Below, piece after piece: positions 1 to 8,356 of a stretch of DNA of 42,012 nucleotides. Each line of letters starts with the position of its first letter. Position 1 is the first letter of the stretch. The DNA comes from a bacterium. Lineage in GTDB: Bacteria > Margulisbacteria > Marinamargulisbacteria > SXXA01 > JAHFDB01. Made by a program: the position numbers and the translations under genes. The stretch lies in assembly GCA_023249195.1 (NCBI GenBank), contig JAHFDB010000007.1, positions 1-42,012 of the forward strand, read 5' to 3'. The notes beneath the pieces are model-generated. The model had not been told where the DNA came from. It ran no database searches and was given only the letters and a program-made list of their open reading frames with translations.

Positions 1-629
1 CGTTATTGTTTGGAATTGAGGGGAAGAGGGGGCTTTTGGAGGCTATTTTGGTGGAAGAAGAGACAAATCCCTTGCCTTTGGCACCGATTGCGTTTGAGTA
101 TGGGTTTGAGGATTTTAAGCTTGTTTATGGGGGCGAAGAGATGGTGTTGAGGGGGACGATTGATGTGGTTTTGGGGTCTCAGGAGAGGGGGTTTTCTGGG
201 GTTTTGGATTATAAAACGGGTGCGCATGTGCCGAGTGGGGCTGATATTAGACACTTTCGTAGTGTGCAATTGCCTTTGTATCTTTTGGCGGTGGGGCACT
301 ATTTCCCTTCGATGACACCGGCGGGTGGCGTGTATTATCAGGTTAAAGAGGCTTTGTCTGTAGGTAAAACGATTGCGTGTATAACGGAAAGTGCCAAAGA
401 AGCCGACTTTTTTGAGCTGGGGCGTAAAAGACCGGCCCTTTTAGATCGAGATTTTTTCGAGGCATTTAAGGCCCATCTTTTCCACCTTAAAAGGTTGATT
501 GAGGCGGGACATTTTAGCGAGGAGTCGGAGGAAACTTTACCCCATATGATGTCTGGGCGGCCTCAAACCTGTAGCCTGTGTGACTATAGAGCCATTTGTA
601 CGTATTCTAAAAGGTTTGAAAAAGCATGA
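1..629 (+). CDS. AddB/RecB-family exonuclease, C-terminal part (PD-(D/E)XK nuclease), cut by window start
   Basis: This is the C-terminal ~209 residues of a PDDEXK_1-type nuclease subunit of an AddAB-like double-strand-break repair complex. The reading frame is open from base 3, so the gene starts upstream of the window. The nuclease core is visible as GTIDVV (metal-binding Asp) followed by VLDYKTG (the D-x-K element). The end carries CSLCDYRAIC, which in AddB and Cas4-like nucleases supplies cysteines of an iron-sulfur cluster; the fourth Cys would lie upstream. The stop overlaps the start of the next helicase gene as ATGA, so the two are translationally coupled. The plus strand here is strikingly G-rich compared with the following genes. 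The call as AddB-like rather than a free-standing RecB-like nuclease rests on the helicase partner. Confidence 0.8.
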   Translation, partial: LLFGIEGKRGLLEAILVEEETNPLPLAPIAFEYGFEDFKLVYGGEEMVLRGTIDVVLGSQERGFSGVLDYKTGAHVPSGADIRHFRSVQLPLYLLAVGHYFPSMTPAGGVYYQVKEALSVGKTIACITESAKEADFFELGRKRPALLDRDFFEAFKAHLFHLKRLIEAGHFSEESEETLPHMMSGRPQTCSLCDYRAICTYSKRFEKA

Positions 630-2623
630 ATTCGCCTACCCACTCTCAACGCGAAGCCTTGAGAACCGATATGAGTACCTTTGTTCAAGCCAGTGCAGGA
701 TCGGGAAAAACAGCGGTGCTTGTTCAGCGCTATATTGCCATTTTGCAAGACAATCCTCACCTCAATTCTTCACATATTTTAGCCATTACTTTTACGCAGA
801 AAGCGGCTGAAGAAATGGTGTCACGTGTGCAATCCATTTTAGAAAAAAAAGGCCTTCCGCCTTTGTATACGCACCGCATTTCTACTATTCATGGTTTGTG
901 TAGTCGATTGTTAAAACAGTATGCTTCCGAAGCAAAAGTATCACCTCATTTTCAAATATTAGACGCTGAAGACAGCCTTTTTTTATGGAATGAGGCCCTT
1001 GAGAAGACGATTTCAACACTCAAGCTGCAACATTCTGAAGCACTGGGCAGCTATTTACTGCTTACTTCATTAGAACAGCTCAAAGAAGATGTGAGTGCTC
1101 TGTTTTATGTGCGAGATCGTCTCTCACAGCTTACCACGCTGACTCAAGAGGCCCTGAGCGCAGAGAAAGACTTTCCTACAAGAGAAGCTTTGATGTTAAC
1201 CACAACCTTAATTCAGCTTTCCCAAATCTGCATCACAACGTATACACAGCTTAAAACAGAACAAAACGCCCTTGATTATACGGACCTTGTTGTCAAAACC
1301 CATGCCCTTGTTAAAATTCCCTTGGTTCGGCACGATTTGCATACCCAAATTTTTTATATCATGGTCGACGAATTTCAAGACACAGACCCCCTTCAATGGG
1401 ACATTATTCAAACCATTGCCGGATACTATCCTACCCAAATCGCCGTCCCCAAAAATCTGTTTCTGGTAGGCGACAGCCGACAATCGATTTACGCGTTTCG
1501 AGGGGCTGATGCCTCTTTGTTCAATACCCTCAAAACCCGTTTTTTACAGCACTATGCCAACAGCACCCTTGTTCAATTACTTGATAATTTTAGAACCCAA
1601 AAACCGGTTCTAGACGTTTTGAATCCCATGTTTGAAGCGGTTTTTTCTGACAATGTTTCTCTCACTTCTCAAAGACAAGAAACCCATGGATACGTCAAAG
1701 TGCATCGGATAGAACAAGAAAAATCTGATCTCACGGGTGAACTTGATATCTCCTGTTCTTGGATCAAAGACCTCATGCAAAAACACCCCGAATTGCAATG
1801 GAAGGATTTTGGTCTCTTACTGAGAAGAAAAAAATCCATGGCCGCCATTCAAGCCCATCTTCATGCCCAAAACATTCCAGCCATTATTGAAGGAGAATTT
1901 AGGGATATTTCAGAAGACGCACTCACCCTTCTTGCCCTCTTAAAAACCCTCTATTTCCCCAAAAATACCCTTCCCGCAATCCGTGTCCTCTCCGAGTTAT
2001 TTAAGCTCGATAACACCCAGCTACACACGCTCTACACCCAAAAAACAAAACCAGAAACACTCTTTAAAGAATGGCTTCAATGGGCCAAAGTCATGCCAGC
2101 TTCGGCCCTCTTAGACCGCATTTTATCTGGCCAAAATTGGCCTCTAAACCCAGAAAAAACAGCGCCCCTTCTCAATAAACTCAGAAAATATGAAAATACC
2201 CCTTTTATTACTCCCAAGACCGTCATTAAAAAATGCGAACTTGGCCTCTCTCTTCCTCAAAAAGAACCTATCGATCTTTCTGTTAATGCGGTCAGAATTC
2301 TTTCTATTCACGCAGCCAAAGGCCTTGAATTTCCTGCCGTGATTATTCCTGAATGTGGCAAAAAATTTAACTTTTCGGCTAGTGACCGCCTCCTTATTAC
2401 GCCACAAGGCATTGGCCTGTCTTTGATGCAAGATGGCGAACAAAAAAACACCTTTAGAAAAAAACTTTTAGAAGATCTAAAACCGACGATTATTGAAGAA
2501 GAAAAGCGTATTTTTTATGTGGCATGTACCCGAGCCCGAGATCATTTGCTACTCATTGGTACGCAAAAGCCTGAAACCAAAAAAAGAGAAGGGGTACAGA
2601 GTTATGTCGATTTTTGGAGATAA
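626..2623 (+). CDS. UvrD/AddA-like superfamily 1 DNA helicase, short form
   Basis: A 665-residue SF1A helicase. Motif I is QASAGSGKTAVL near residue 22, motif Ia is ITFTQKAAEEM, motif II is VDEFQDTDPLQW, motif III is LVGDSRQSIYAFRGAD, motif IV includes LDNFRTQ, motif V is LSIHAAKGLEF and motif VI is IFYVACTRARDHLLL. This order matches AddA/RecB-type helicases that load and unwind double-strand ends. AddA and RecB are usually about 1100-1250 residues and end in a nuclease domain. This protein stops about 35 residues after motif VI, so it has no C-terminal nuclease. The nuclease in the overlapping upstream gene (ATGA coupling) would be the only one in the complex. It converges on the next gene with only a 5-nt gap and no visible terminator. 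Confidence 0.85.
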   Translation: MNSPTHSQREALRTDMSTFVQASAGSGKTAVLVQRYIAILQDNPHLNSSHILAITFTQKAAEEMVSRVQSILEKKGLPPLYTHRISTIHGLCSRLLKQYASEAKVSPHFQILDAEDSLFLWNEALEKTISTLKLQHSEALGSYLLLTSLEQLKEDVSALFYVRDRLSQLTTLTQEALSAEKDFPTREALMLTTTLIQLSQICITTYTQLKTEQNALDYTDLVVKTHALVKIPLVRHDLHTQIFYIMVDEFQDTDPLQWDIIQTIAGYYPTQIAVPKNLFLVGDSRQSIYAFRGADASLFNTLKTRFLQHYANSTLVQLLDNFRTQKPVLDVLNPMFEAVFSDNVSLTSQRQETHGYVKVHRIEQEKSDLTGELDISCSWIKDLMQKHPELQWKDFGLLLRRKKSMAAIQAHLHAQNIPAIIEGEFRDISEDALTLLALLKTLYFPKNTLPAIRVLSELFKLDNTQLHTLYTQKTKPETLFKEWLQWAKVMPASALLDRILSGQNWPLNPEKTAPLLNKLRKYENTPFITPKTVIKKCELGLSLPQKEPIDLSVNAVRILSIHAAKGLEFPAVIIPECGKKFNFSASDRLLITPQGIGLSLMQDGEQKNTFRKKLLEDLKPTIIEEEKRIFYVACTRARDHLLLIGTQKPETKKREGVQSYVDFWR

Positions 2624-2628
2624 GCTTC

Positions 2629-3825
2629 CTAGCGCCTTAGTATGCACACAATCAGGCTTGGCTCAATGACAAATTCAAGAGGCGGATGCCCATTTTTTAA
2701 AAGCTCGCTTTTTGCAATTGCAATGCCACGACCAAAGGCTTGAACAAACCCGAATGTTTTAAGAACATCGCCTATGTTGGGATTGCGATAATCTGTAATG
2801 CCCGGTTGTCCAAAATTCTCTCTTGTCACGATACCATAAGGCCCTCCAGGGCTAGATATCTCTATTCTGTCATTAAACCAGTACACTCGAACGGGCGCAT
2901 GGGTGCTCTCATAGGTCCGATGTAAAACAGCATTGTATAAAATTTGCTGCAAAGCTGCGGGAGGATACAAAAATGTTTTAATGTGAGTGGGTTGTGACGT
3001 TACATTAATGCGGAGTCGGTTATGAGCCGATAGCTTTTCTCCTCCTCTGCGAAGCATCTCTGCCAGTGTTCCGCCTATTTTTTCTTCATCAATCACAGGG
3101 TCAGACAACTCAAGGCCATCGATCCTTAAAAACTCAATATAAGCGCCTGGAAGAAAATTCTGAGGATTTTTTCCAATAGCCAGTATCCCCATCAATGTAG
3201 GGGTTGTATCCGTAGGAGACACACTCATTTTACATGAAGATAATTGTTCTTCATACGACCGTCCATTAGCTTCTAAGATATCCGGAGCAAAAGCCGCTGG
3301 TAAATAGTCATTTTCAAAAACACTTCGAGAAAGTTCAGAAATTTTGGCAGTAGGGATCGGACTTAAATCAAAAGGAAGATTTTTAAAGCGTCTTTTTTCG
3401 TTTAAAATTCGCTCATCTTGTTGAGAGGCTATCGATTTTCTTGGGCCCGTTCTCACGTGTATTCTGCCCTTACATTTCACAGGTGGCATATCAGAAGGAC
3501 ATACCGTCACAACAGCGACATCCGCACCCTTAAGATATCTTTTTTCCACAAAAAGACTGGGGATAGGAAGAATGTTTCCATCTGTTTTCATCTGATCGAG
3601 TGTCAATAACAACTGATCCGTGATGGGCAAGCCTGTTGGTAAACCTGTGTCGTCTACCCCAACAAATAAAACACCTAACAGGTTGCTGTTAGGGAGATCA
3701 TTTGCAAATGCACAGATAGCCTCTCGGAACTTGTCCTCCTTGCTAAAGGAAACCGTTCTTTCAACATTAAAAGCTTCCAAGTCATCTAATAATAGTTCAA
3801 GCTGATGGTCTGTGAGTCTCTCCAT
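2629..3825 (-). CDS. AlbA_2 (Schlafen-type) domain ATP-binding protein, COG2865-like putative transcriptional regulator
   Basis: A 398-residue protein. The N-terminal ~130 residues fit the AlbA_2/divergent AAA-4 DNA-binding domain (ESTVSFSK-like start, LLGVLFVGVDDTG, VVTVCPSDMPPV, VRTGPRK). The C-terminal half contains an ATPase_c_4-type segment (LQQILYNAVLHRTYE, VYWFNDRIEISSPGG, FGRGIAIAKSEL). This architecture is typical of COG2865 proteins, annotated as predicted transcriptional regulators. It is a lone gene with its own strong promoter and a perfect palindrome at the expected transcription start (separate entries), which fits autoregulation. An AAGGT element about 11 nt before the ATG may be the ribosome-binding site. 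The target genes and ligand are unknown. Confidence 0.75.
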   Translation of the reverse strand: MERLTDHQLELLLDDLEAFNVERTVSFSKEDKFREAICAFANDLPNSNLLGVLFVGVDDTGLPTGLPITDQLLLTLDQMKTDGNILPIPSLFVEKRYLKGADVAVVTVCPSDMPPVKCKGRIHVRTGPRKSIASQQDERILNEKRRFKNLPFDLSPIPTAKISELSRSVFENDYLPAAFAPDILEANGRSYEEQLSSCKMSVSPTDTTPTLMGILAIGKNPQNFLPGAYIEFLRIDGLELSDPVIDEEKIGGTLAEMLRRGGEKLSAHNRLRINVTSQPTHIKTFLYPPAALQQILYNAVLHRTYESTHAPVRVYWFNDRIEISSPGGPYGIVTRENFGQPGITDYRNPNIGDVLKTFGFVQAFGRGIAIAKSELLKNGHPPLEFVIEPSLIVCILRR

Positions 3826-3859
3826 CTAAATTTTTACCTTCAAAAATATTTTTTTGATT

Positions 3860-3878
3860 TTTCTACTCAAAGTAGAAA
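3860..3878. promoter_or_regulatory. Perfect palindromic operator at the transcription start of the AlbA_2 regulator
   Basis: TTTCTACTCAAAGTAGAAA has two perfect 8-nt arms with a 3-nt spacer. It begins one base after the predicted start site of the minus-strand promoter, the classic position for a repressor operator. It has no U-tract, so it is not a terminator. Confidence 0.6.
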
Positions 3879-3885
3879 CGAGTGT

Positions 3886-3915
3886 ATCATAAGATGCATG
3901 CAAGATCACTTTCAA
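3886..3915 (-). promoter_or_regulatory. Sigma70-type promoter of the AlbA_2 regulator gene
   Basis: On the minus strand a TTGAAA -35 box (3915-3910) is followed after 18 nt by a TATGAT -10 box (3891-3886). Each matches consensus at five of six positions. The predicted transcription start is near 3879, giving a ~53-nt leader. Confidence 0.65.
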
Positions 3916-4020
3916 CATTAAAAAAGAGGGTCTCCCTCTAAATCCCGCCCGGCCTACCTTTCCTTACTGAAAAGTACAGATCATGACCCTGTATGGATTT
4001 TTTATGAAGTATTAAGCTAC

Positions 4021-4026
4021 TATAAG
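4021..4026 (+). promoter_or_regulatory. Putative -10 box directly upstream of the tolC-like gene (leaderless candidate)
   Basis: TATAAG ends 6 nt before the ATG at 4033, so initiation about 7 nt downstream would fall on the start codon. There is no Shine-Dalgarno sequence between them. The -35 region is poor (T-tract). Confidence 0.4.
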
Positions 4027-4032
4027 GCCACG

Positions 4033-5265
4033 ATGCACTATTCACGATTACTTCTTGTTATTGTATTTATTATTGCAACCAGCCTTCACGCCACTCCCAT
4101 TTTCGATCTTAAAACAGCTCTGGATATCGGTCTTTCAAAGGCCCCTTCGTTACAGGTTCAAGCTCAAGATCTCTACTCAAAAAAAGCAAATTATCGCCTC
4201 TCTCTCTCTCAAGAAAATCCAAGCGTCCAGGCCAGCTTTCTTCCGCAGGGATCGCGTTCAAAAATCGATCTTTCTTTCGATCAAAACCTCATGAGATGGA
4301 TAACCTCGCCACTAGAAAATGAGGCGATAGATAGCCAATTAGAGTCAGATAGTCTGCTGTATAAAAATGCGGTGGCTCAACTCAAAGTGGAGGTCAAAAA
4401 GGCCTTTTACGCTATTCAGGCTGCACAGGCACTTTTAGTTATTCAAAATGATTATACCCAGGCAGCACAAACCACTTTTGAACTTACAAAAAGACAGTTC
4501 GAAGCAGGGAATATCAATGAACTGCAACTCAAAACCAACGAAGTTGCCTGCCAAGAGGCCCTCACCATGACTCACGAAAAAGAACTTTCCCTCCAAATTG
4601 CCGAGTGGCACCTTCAAGAAACCATGGGTCTTGCTCCTACCCATACGATAAACCTGGTAACAGGAACGTTGTCAGAAACACTTCCCCAAATTCCTTCATT
4701 CGATGAATTAGACCGTCTTATTGAAACGCAAAGGCCTGATTTGGCTGCTCTATATGCTCAAATCCGTGCTGAAAAAGCCCACTCCCTCACCCAGGAATGG
4801 CAAAACAAACTTGGAAATCTCAAAGCCGGGATTCAATTTGAGCAAGAAGTAGACGGAACCCAATCACTGGGTCCCAAAATTGAATTTAGCCTCCCTTTTT
4901 TAAATCAAGGGCAAGCTGCGTTCGAAGCCCATGGGGCTGTTATCGCCTATCTCAATTCTCTCTTGATCACACAGAAACACCATGCCCAATATGCGATAAG
5001 AAAATGTGTTTCCCAACTTCAATACGAATCTATCGAAATTATCCGCACTAAAACACACCTTATTCCTCTCCATCAACGCATCAATGAGCTCACTCAAAAA
5101 CAATATAACTATATGCTTATGGGTGTTTTTAGCCTGATTCAAGCCAAACAAGAAGAGCTCAAAGCCCAAGAAACCTATGTTCAACATTTAGCCTCATTTT
5201 GGAATGCATGGGCGGAACTCGAAGGCCAAGTAGGCTCGATACCCACAAAAGGAACCCCTCAATGA
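4033..5265 (+). CDS. TolC-family outer membrane efflux protein
   Basis: A 410-residue exported protein starting with a Sec signal peptide (MHYSRLLLVIVFIIATSLHA). It contains two OEP-type repeats of long amphipathic helices: LKTALDIGLSKAPSLQVQAQ at the N-terminus and VKKAFYAIQAAQALL...FELTKRQFEAGNINELQL in the first half, with SLPFLNQGQAAFEA and RINELTQKQYNYMLMGVFSLIQAKQ in the second. The last two motifs are typical of CusC/CzcC-like members. It forms the outer-membrane exit duct of a tripartite efflux or secretion system. No RND pump or adaptor is encoded here. Instead it overlaps the following multicopper oxidase gene (ATGA), which suggests a role in copper tolerance. It appears to be the first gene of its operon, with a leaderless-type promoter. 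Confidence 0.85.
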   Translation: MHYSRLLLVIVFIIATSLHATPIFDLKTALDIGLSKAPSLQVQAQDLYSKKANYRLSLSQENPSVQASFLPQGSRSKIDLSFDQNLMRWITSPLENEAIDSQLESDSLLYKNAVAQLKVEVKKAFYAIQAAQALLVIQNDYTQAAQTTFELTKRQFEAGNINELQLKTNEVACQEALTMTHEKELSLQIAEWHLQETMGLAPTHTINLVTGTLSETLPQIPSFDELDRLIETQRPDLAALYAQIRAEKAHSLTQEWQNKLGNLKAGIQFEQEVDGTQSLGPKIEFSLPFLNQGQAAFEAHGAVIAYLNSLLITQKHHAQYAIRKCVSQLQYESIEIIRTKTHLIPLHQRINELTQKQYNYMLMGVFSLIQAKQEELKAQETYVQHLASFWNAWAELEGQVGSIPTKGTPQ

Positions 5266-6476
5266 AACACCTTGCGCTAGTCACACTATTAGGTTTTTTT
5301 TTGTACACAAGCCTCTCTGTTCAGGCACAGCACTATACCCCCGTTACTGTGCCTAACGGGCATACTTTAGAATGGAGATGGGTCAAGGGTGTTAAAGAAT
5401 TTCATCTTACCGTTGAAGAAATCGAACACGAATTTGCACCTGGTATGAAAGCCAAATGTTGGGGATATAATGGCAGCACCCCGGGGCCTGTCATTGAAGC
5501 GATTGAAGGGGATCGCATTCGGATTTTAGTCACCAATAAACTTAAAGAACCCACGGCTGTTCACTGGCATGGGATCTTGCTTCCCAATGGTATGGATGGG
5601 GTTGAAGGACTTACCCAAAAAGCGATTCAACCGGGTGAAACATTTTCCTATGAATTTACTCTCAAACAACACGGCACATTTATGTACCACTCTCACGGAG
5701 ATGACATGGTTCAAATTGGACTTGGCGCAAAGGGATTCTTCATTGTACATCCTAAAGTACAAACAAAAAAAATAGACAAAGATTTTGCCATTTTTGTAGA
5801 TGAGTGGTACGTCACTCCTGGAACTTTTAGACCTGATCCCAACAAAATGACCGACTTTAATATCTTTACTTTTAATAGCAAGGTATTTCCTGGCACGGAT
5901 CCCTTGGTTGTGAAAACGGGAGACAAAGTGCGTATTCGATTTGCCGATGCGGGACAAGAATCTCATCCGATTCATTTGCATGGGTATAATTTTAAAATCG
6001 TGGCTACGGATGGTGGAGATATTCCTGTTTCAGCCCAATGGCCAGAAACCACAGTGGTCATATTTCCAGGTCAAACTCGGGATATAGAATTTATTGCTAA
6101 TGCACCAGGAGATTGGCCATTGCATTGTCACAGACGCCACCATCCGATGAACGCTATGGGGCATGACAACCCTAATATGATAGGTGTTAGCCAAGAGGGT
6201 CTAGACGAAAAAATCCAAAAACTAGCCCCCGATTATATGGCCATGGGCGAAAATGGCATGGCTGACATGGCAGAGATGTCCCAACATATGACAGGCCCAG
6301 ATAATACCTTGCCAATGATGGGTGCAGACGGTCCTTTTGGGCAAATTGGTATGGGAGGCATGTTTACCCTTTTAAAAGTTAGGGACAGTGTAGATGCCTC
6401 TTCTAAAACAAGCTGGTATCACCATCCAAAAGGGACAGTGGCTTCACCCGTTTCAGACCATGAGAGTTCATTATGA
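5262..6476 (+). CDS. Periplasmic multicopper oxidase (copper tolerance type)
   Basis: A 404-residue cupredoxin enzyme. I chose the ATG at 5262, which gives a Sec signal peptide ending near VQAQ and an ATGA overlap with the tolC-like gene; the longer ORF-track start lies inside that gene. Copper ligands are complete: HWH (101-103), HSH (143-145), HPIHLH (235-240) and HCHRRHHPMNAM (298-309). The last gives the type 1 site Cys299/His304/Met309. The region after residue 320 is Met-rich (MAMGENGMADMAEMS), common in copper-responsive oxidases that handle Cu(I). The expected reaction is oxidation of Cu(I) or small substrates with reduction of O2 to water in the periplasm. The exact subfamily is uncertain, but the HCHxxHHxMNAMGH signature matches copper-resistance oxidases often found beside TolC-like proteins. 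Confidence 0.88.
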   Translation: MKHLALVTLLGFFLYTSLSVQAQHYTPVTVPNGHTLEWRWVKGVKEFHLTVEEIEHEFAPGMKAKCWGYNGSTPGPVIEAIEGDRIRILVTNKLKEPTAVHWHGILLPNGMDGVEGLTQKAIQPGETFSYEFTLKQHGTFMYHSHGDDMVQIGLGAKGFFIVHPKVQTKKIDKDFAIFVDEWYVTPGTFRPDPNKMTDFNIFTFNSKVFPGTDPLVVKTGDKVRIRFADAGQESHPIHLHGYNFKIVATDGGDIPVSAQWPETTVVIFPGQTRDIEFIANAPGDWPLHCHRRHHPMNAMGHDNPNMIGVSQEGLDEKIQKLAPDYMAMGENGMADMAEMSQHMTGPDNTLPMMGADGPFGQIGMGGMFTLLKVRDSVDASSKTSWYHHPKGTVASPVSDHESSL

Positions 6477-8275
6477 AAATACAACTGTCTTCACTCCACA
6501 CTAAACTCAAACACTCCTTCGGATACGATACTTTCCGCCCCTTCCAAGAAGAAATTATTGCCGCCATCCTTGGAAAGAGAGACGTTCTTGCCATTCTCCC
6601 CACAGGTTCAGGAAAATCACTCTGCTATCAGTTGCCCATACTCGAAACACCTGGAAAAATGGCCATTGTTATTTCCCCCCTCATTGCGCTGATGCAAGAC
6701 CAAGTTCAGGTGCTTACTAGCATGGGCATTTCAGCCGCGTTTATCAATAGCCAATTGTCTTATTATGAACTCAAAAATATCCAAAAAAATCTTCAAAACT
6801 ATGCCTTAATTTATGTGGCTCCAGAACGGTTGTGTAAAGAAGAATTTTTAGACCTGATTAAGCCTTTAAATATCGCCTATTTTGTTATTGACGAAGCCCA
6901 TTGCATTTCTCAGTGGGGCCACGCTTTTCGTCCTGAATATCGCCAATTGGCTATTTTAAAACATCATTTTCCGCAGGTTCCTATTGCGACGTTCACTGCT
7001 ACTGCCACCCCACTTGTCCAACAAGACATTATTGATCAACTTCACCTCCAAACACCGTATAAGGCCATTGGAAGTTTTGACCGATCCAATCTCACCATTC
7101 GCATCGATCAACGGGACAATGGAAAAGACCAACTTAAACGGTTTCTGGAGTCTCATCGCAACCAATCGGGCATTATTTATACGACTACCCGAAAATCAGT
7201 AGATAAGTTGTACGAGGAACTCAAAAAAAATGGGTATCCGATCACAAAATATCATGCAGGACTTACAGATAGTGAAAGGCAAAAGGCCCAGGGCACTTTT
7301 TTAAACGATACCACCCCGATTATGGTTGCTACTGTTGCTTTTGGAATGGGGGTACACAAACCCGATGTCAGATTTGTTGTGCATATGGATCTTCCAAAAA
7401 GTTTTGAAGGTTATTATCAAGAAATTGGCCGAGCAGGTCGTGATGGGCTTCCCTCTGATTGTTTGATGCTCTATAGCACTCGAGACTATATTCTGCAAAA
7501 AAGCATGTACGCAGATATTCCCGATGATATCACCAAACACAGCATGCTCAGACGTCTTGAACAGTTTTTTTCTTTTTGTGCCGCTTCAGAATGCCGCCGC
7601 AAACAAATTTTGCATTATTTTAGCGAACCGTATCTCCATGACAATTGTCAGAATTGTGACAATTGCCTCGATGACATTATTACAGAAGACATCACTATTA
7701 TTGCTCAAAAGATTCTCTCTTGTGTTTATCGCATGCAGCAACGCTTTGGCATTCAGCGTGTTGTGGATGTTTTGGCGGGCTCTCAAACCCAAGAAATTAT
7801 CCAAAATAGATTTGACAAACTTTCTACTTACGGGTTGCTTTCAGATTTGCCCAGGCTAGATATTCGACATTATATTTTTTCTTTGATTAATCAAAATTTT
7901 TTAGCCATGACAGAAGGTCAATATCCTATTTTGCAACTTACCGTTAATGCCCGCAGTGTTTTAAAAAAAACAACCCCTGTGTTTGTCAGAAAACGTGTGA
8001 TAAAAGTTCATAAAGAAAGAAAAAAATCAGAAAAATCCCACTCGAACACTGTCAATCGAAACATGTTGGCGAAACTCAAAGAAGTCAGAAAACAACTTGC
8101 TAGCAAAGCGGGGCTGCCCCCCTATATGATTTTTCACGACAAACACCTCGTTCATATGGCCGAGCTTCAGCCTAAAAATGAGGCTGAATTTTACCAAGTT
8201 CAAGGGGTTGGAGAACAAAAACATAAGTTGTATTCAAAGGCTTTTCTAGAGTGTATTGCAAGCTGTTTGTCTTAA
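6473..8275 (+). CDS. recQ: ATP-dependent DNA helicase RecQ
   Basis: A 600-residue RecQ helicase of normal bacterial length. The N-terminal helicase lobes show FRPFQEEII, Walker A LPTGSGKSLCYQLP, and the DEAH box in VIDEAHCISQWGH followed by the RecQ aromatic-rich loop region. Motif VI is YYQEIGRAGRDG. The zinc-binding domain is CAASECRRKQIL...CQNCDNC, followed by a winged-helix region. An HRDC-like domain closes the protein (MLAKLKEVRKQLASKAGLPP). It unwinds recombination and repair intermediates 3'-5'. The start overlaps the multicopper oxidase stop as ATGA, so a repair gene is embedded in a copper operon; this is probably genome compaction rather than a functional link. Confidence 0.95.
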   Translation: MKIQLSSLHTKLKHSFGYDTFRPFQEEIIAAILGKRDVLAILPTGSGKSLCYQLPILETPGKMAIVISPLIALMQDQVQVLTSMGISAAFINSQLSYYELKNIQKNLQNYALIYVAPERLCKEEFLDLIKPLNIAYFVIDEAHCISQWGHAFRPEYRQLAILKHHFPQVPIATFTATATPLVQQDIIDQLHLQTPYKAIGSFDRSNLTIRIDQRDNGKDQLKRFLESHRNQSGIIYTTTRKSVDKLYEELKKNGYPITKYHAGLTDSERQKAQGTFLNDTTPIMVATVAFGMGVHKPDVRFVVHMDLPKSFEGYYQEIGRAGRDGLPSDCLMLYSTRDYILQKSMYADIPDDITKHSMLRRLEQFFSFCAASECRRKQILHYFSEPYLHDNCQNCDNCLDDIITEDITIIAQKILSCVYRMQQRFGIQRVVDVLAGSQTQEIIQNRFDKLSTYGLLSDLPRLDIRHYIFSLINQNFLAMTEGQYPILQLTVNARSVLKKTTPVFVRKRVIKVHKERKKSEKSHSNTVNRNMLAKLKEVRKQLASKAGLPPYMIFHDKHLVHMAELQPKNEAEFYQVQGVGEQKHKLYSKAFLECIASCLS

Positions 8276-8356
8276 GACAGTCAGTACACTTATCAAGCTG
8301 AATAGGGTATTCTGTTTTTGATTTAATTCTGAAACCATCAAAAGTGAGAATCTTCT

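Noticed and set aside
5526-5981. 151-codon antisense ORF in the multicopper oxidase gene
   Set aside because: It lies fully opposite a well-supported gene and resembles no protein family.
8300-8320. Possible terminator after recQ (GAATA-GGG-TATTC then a T-run)
   Set aside because: The stem is only five mostly A/T pairs and the T-run is short, so I do not support it as a terminator.
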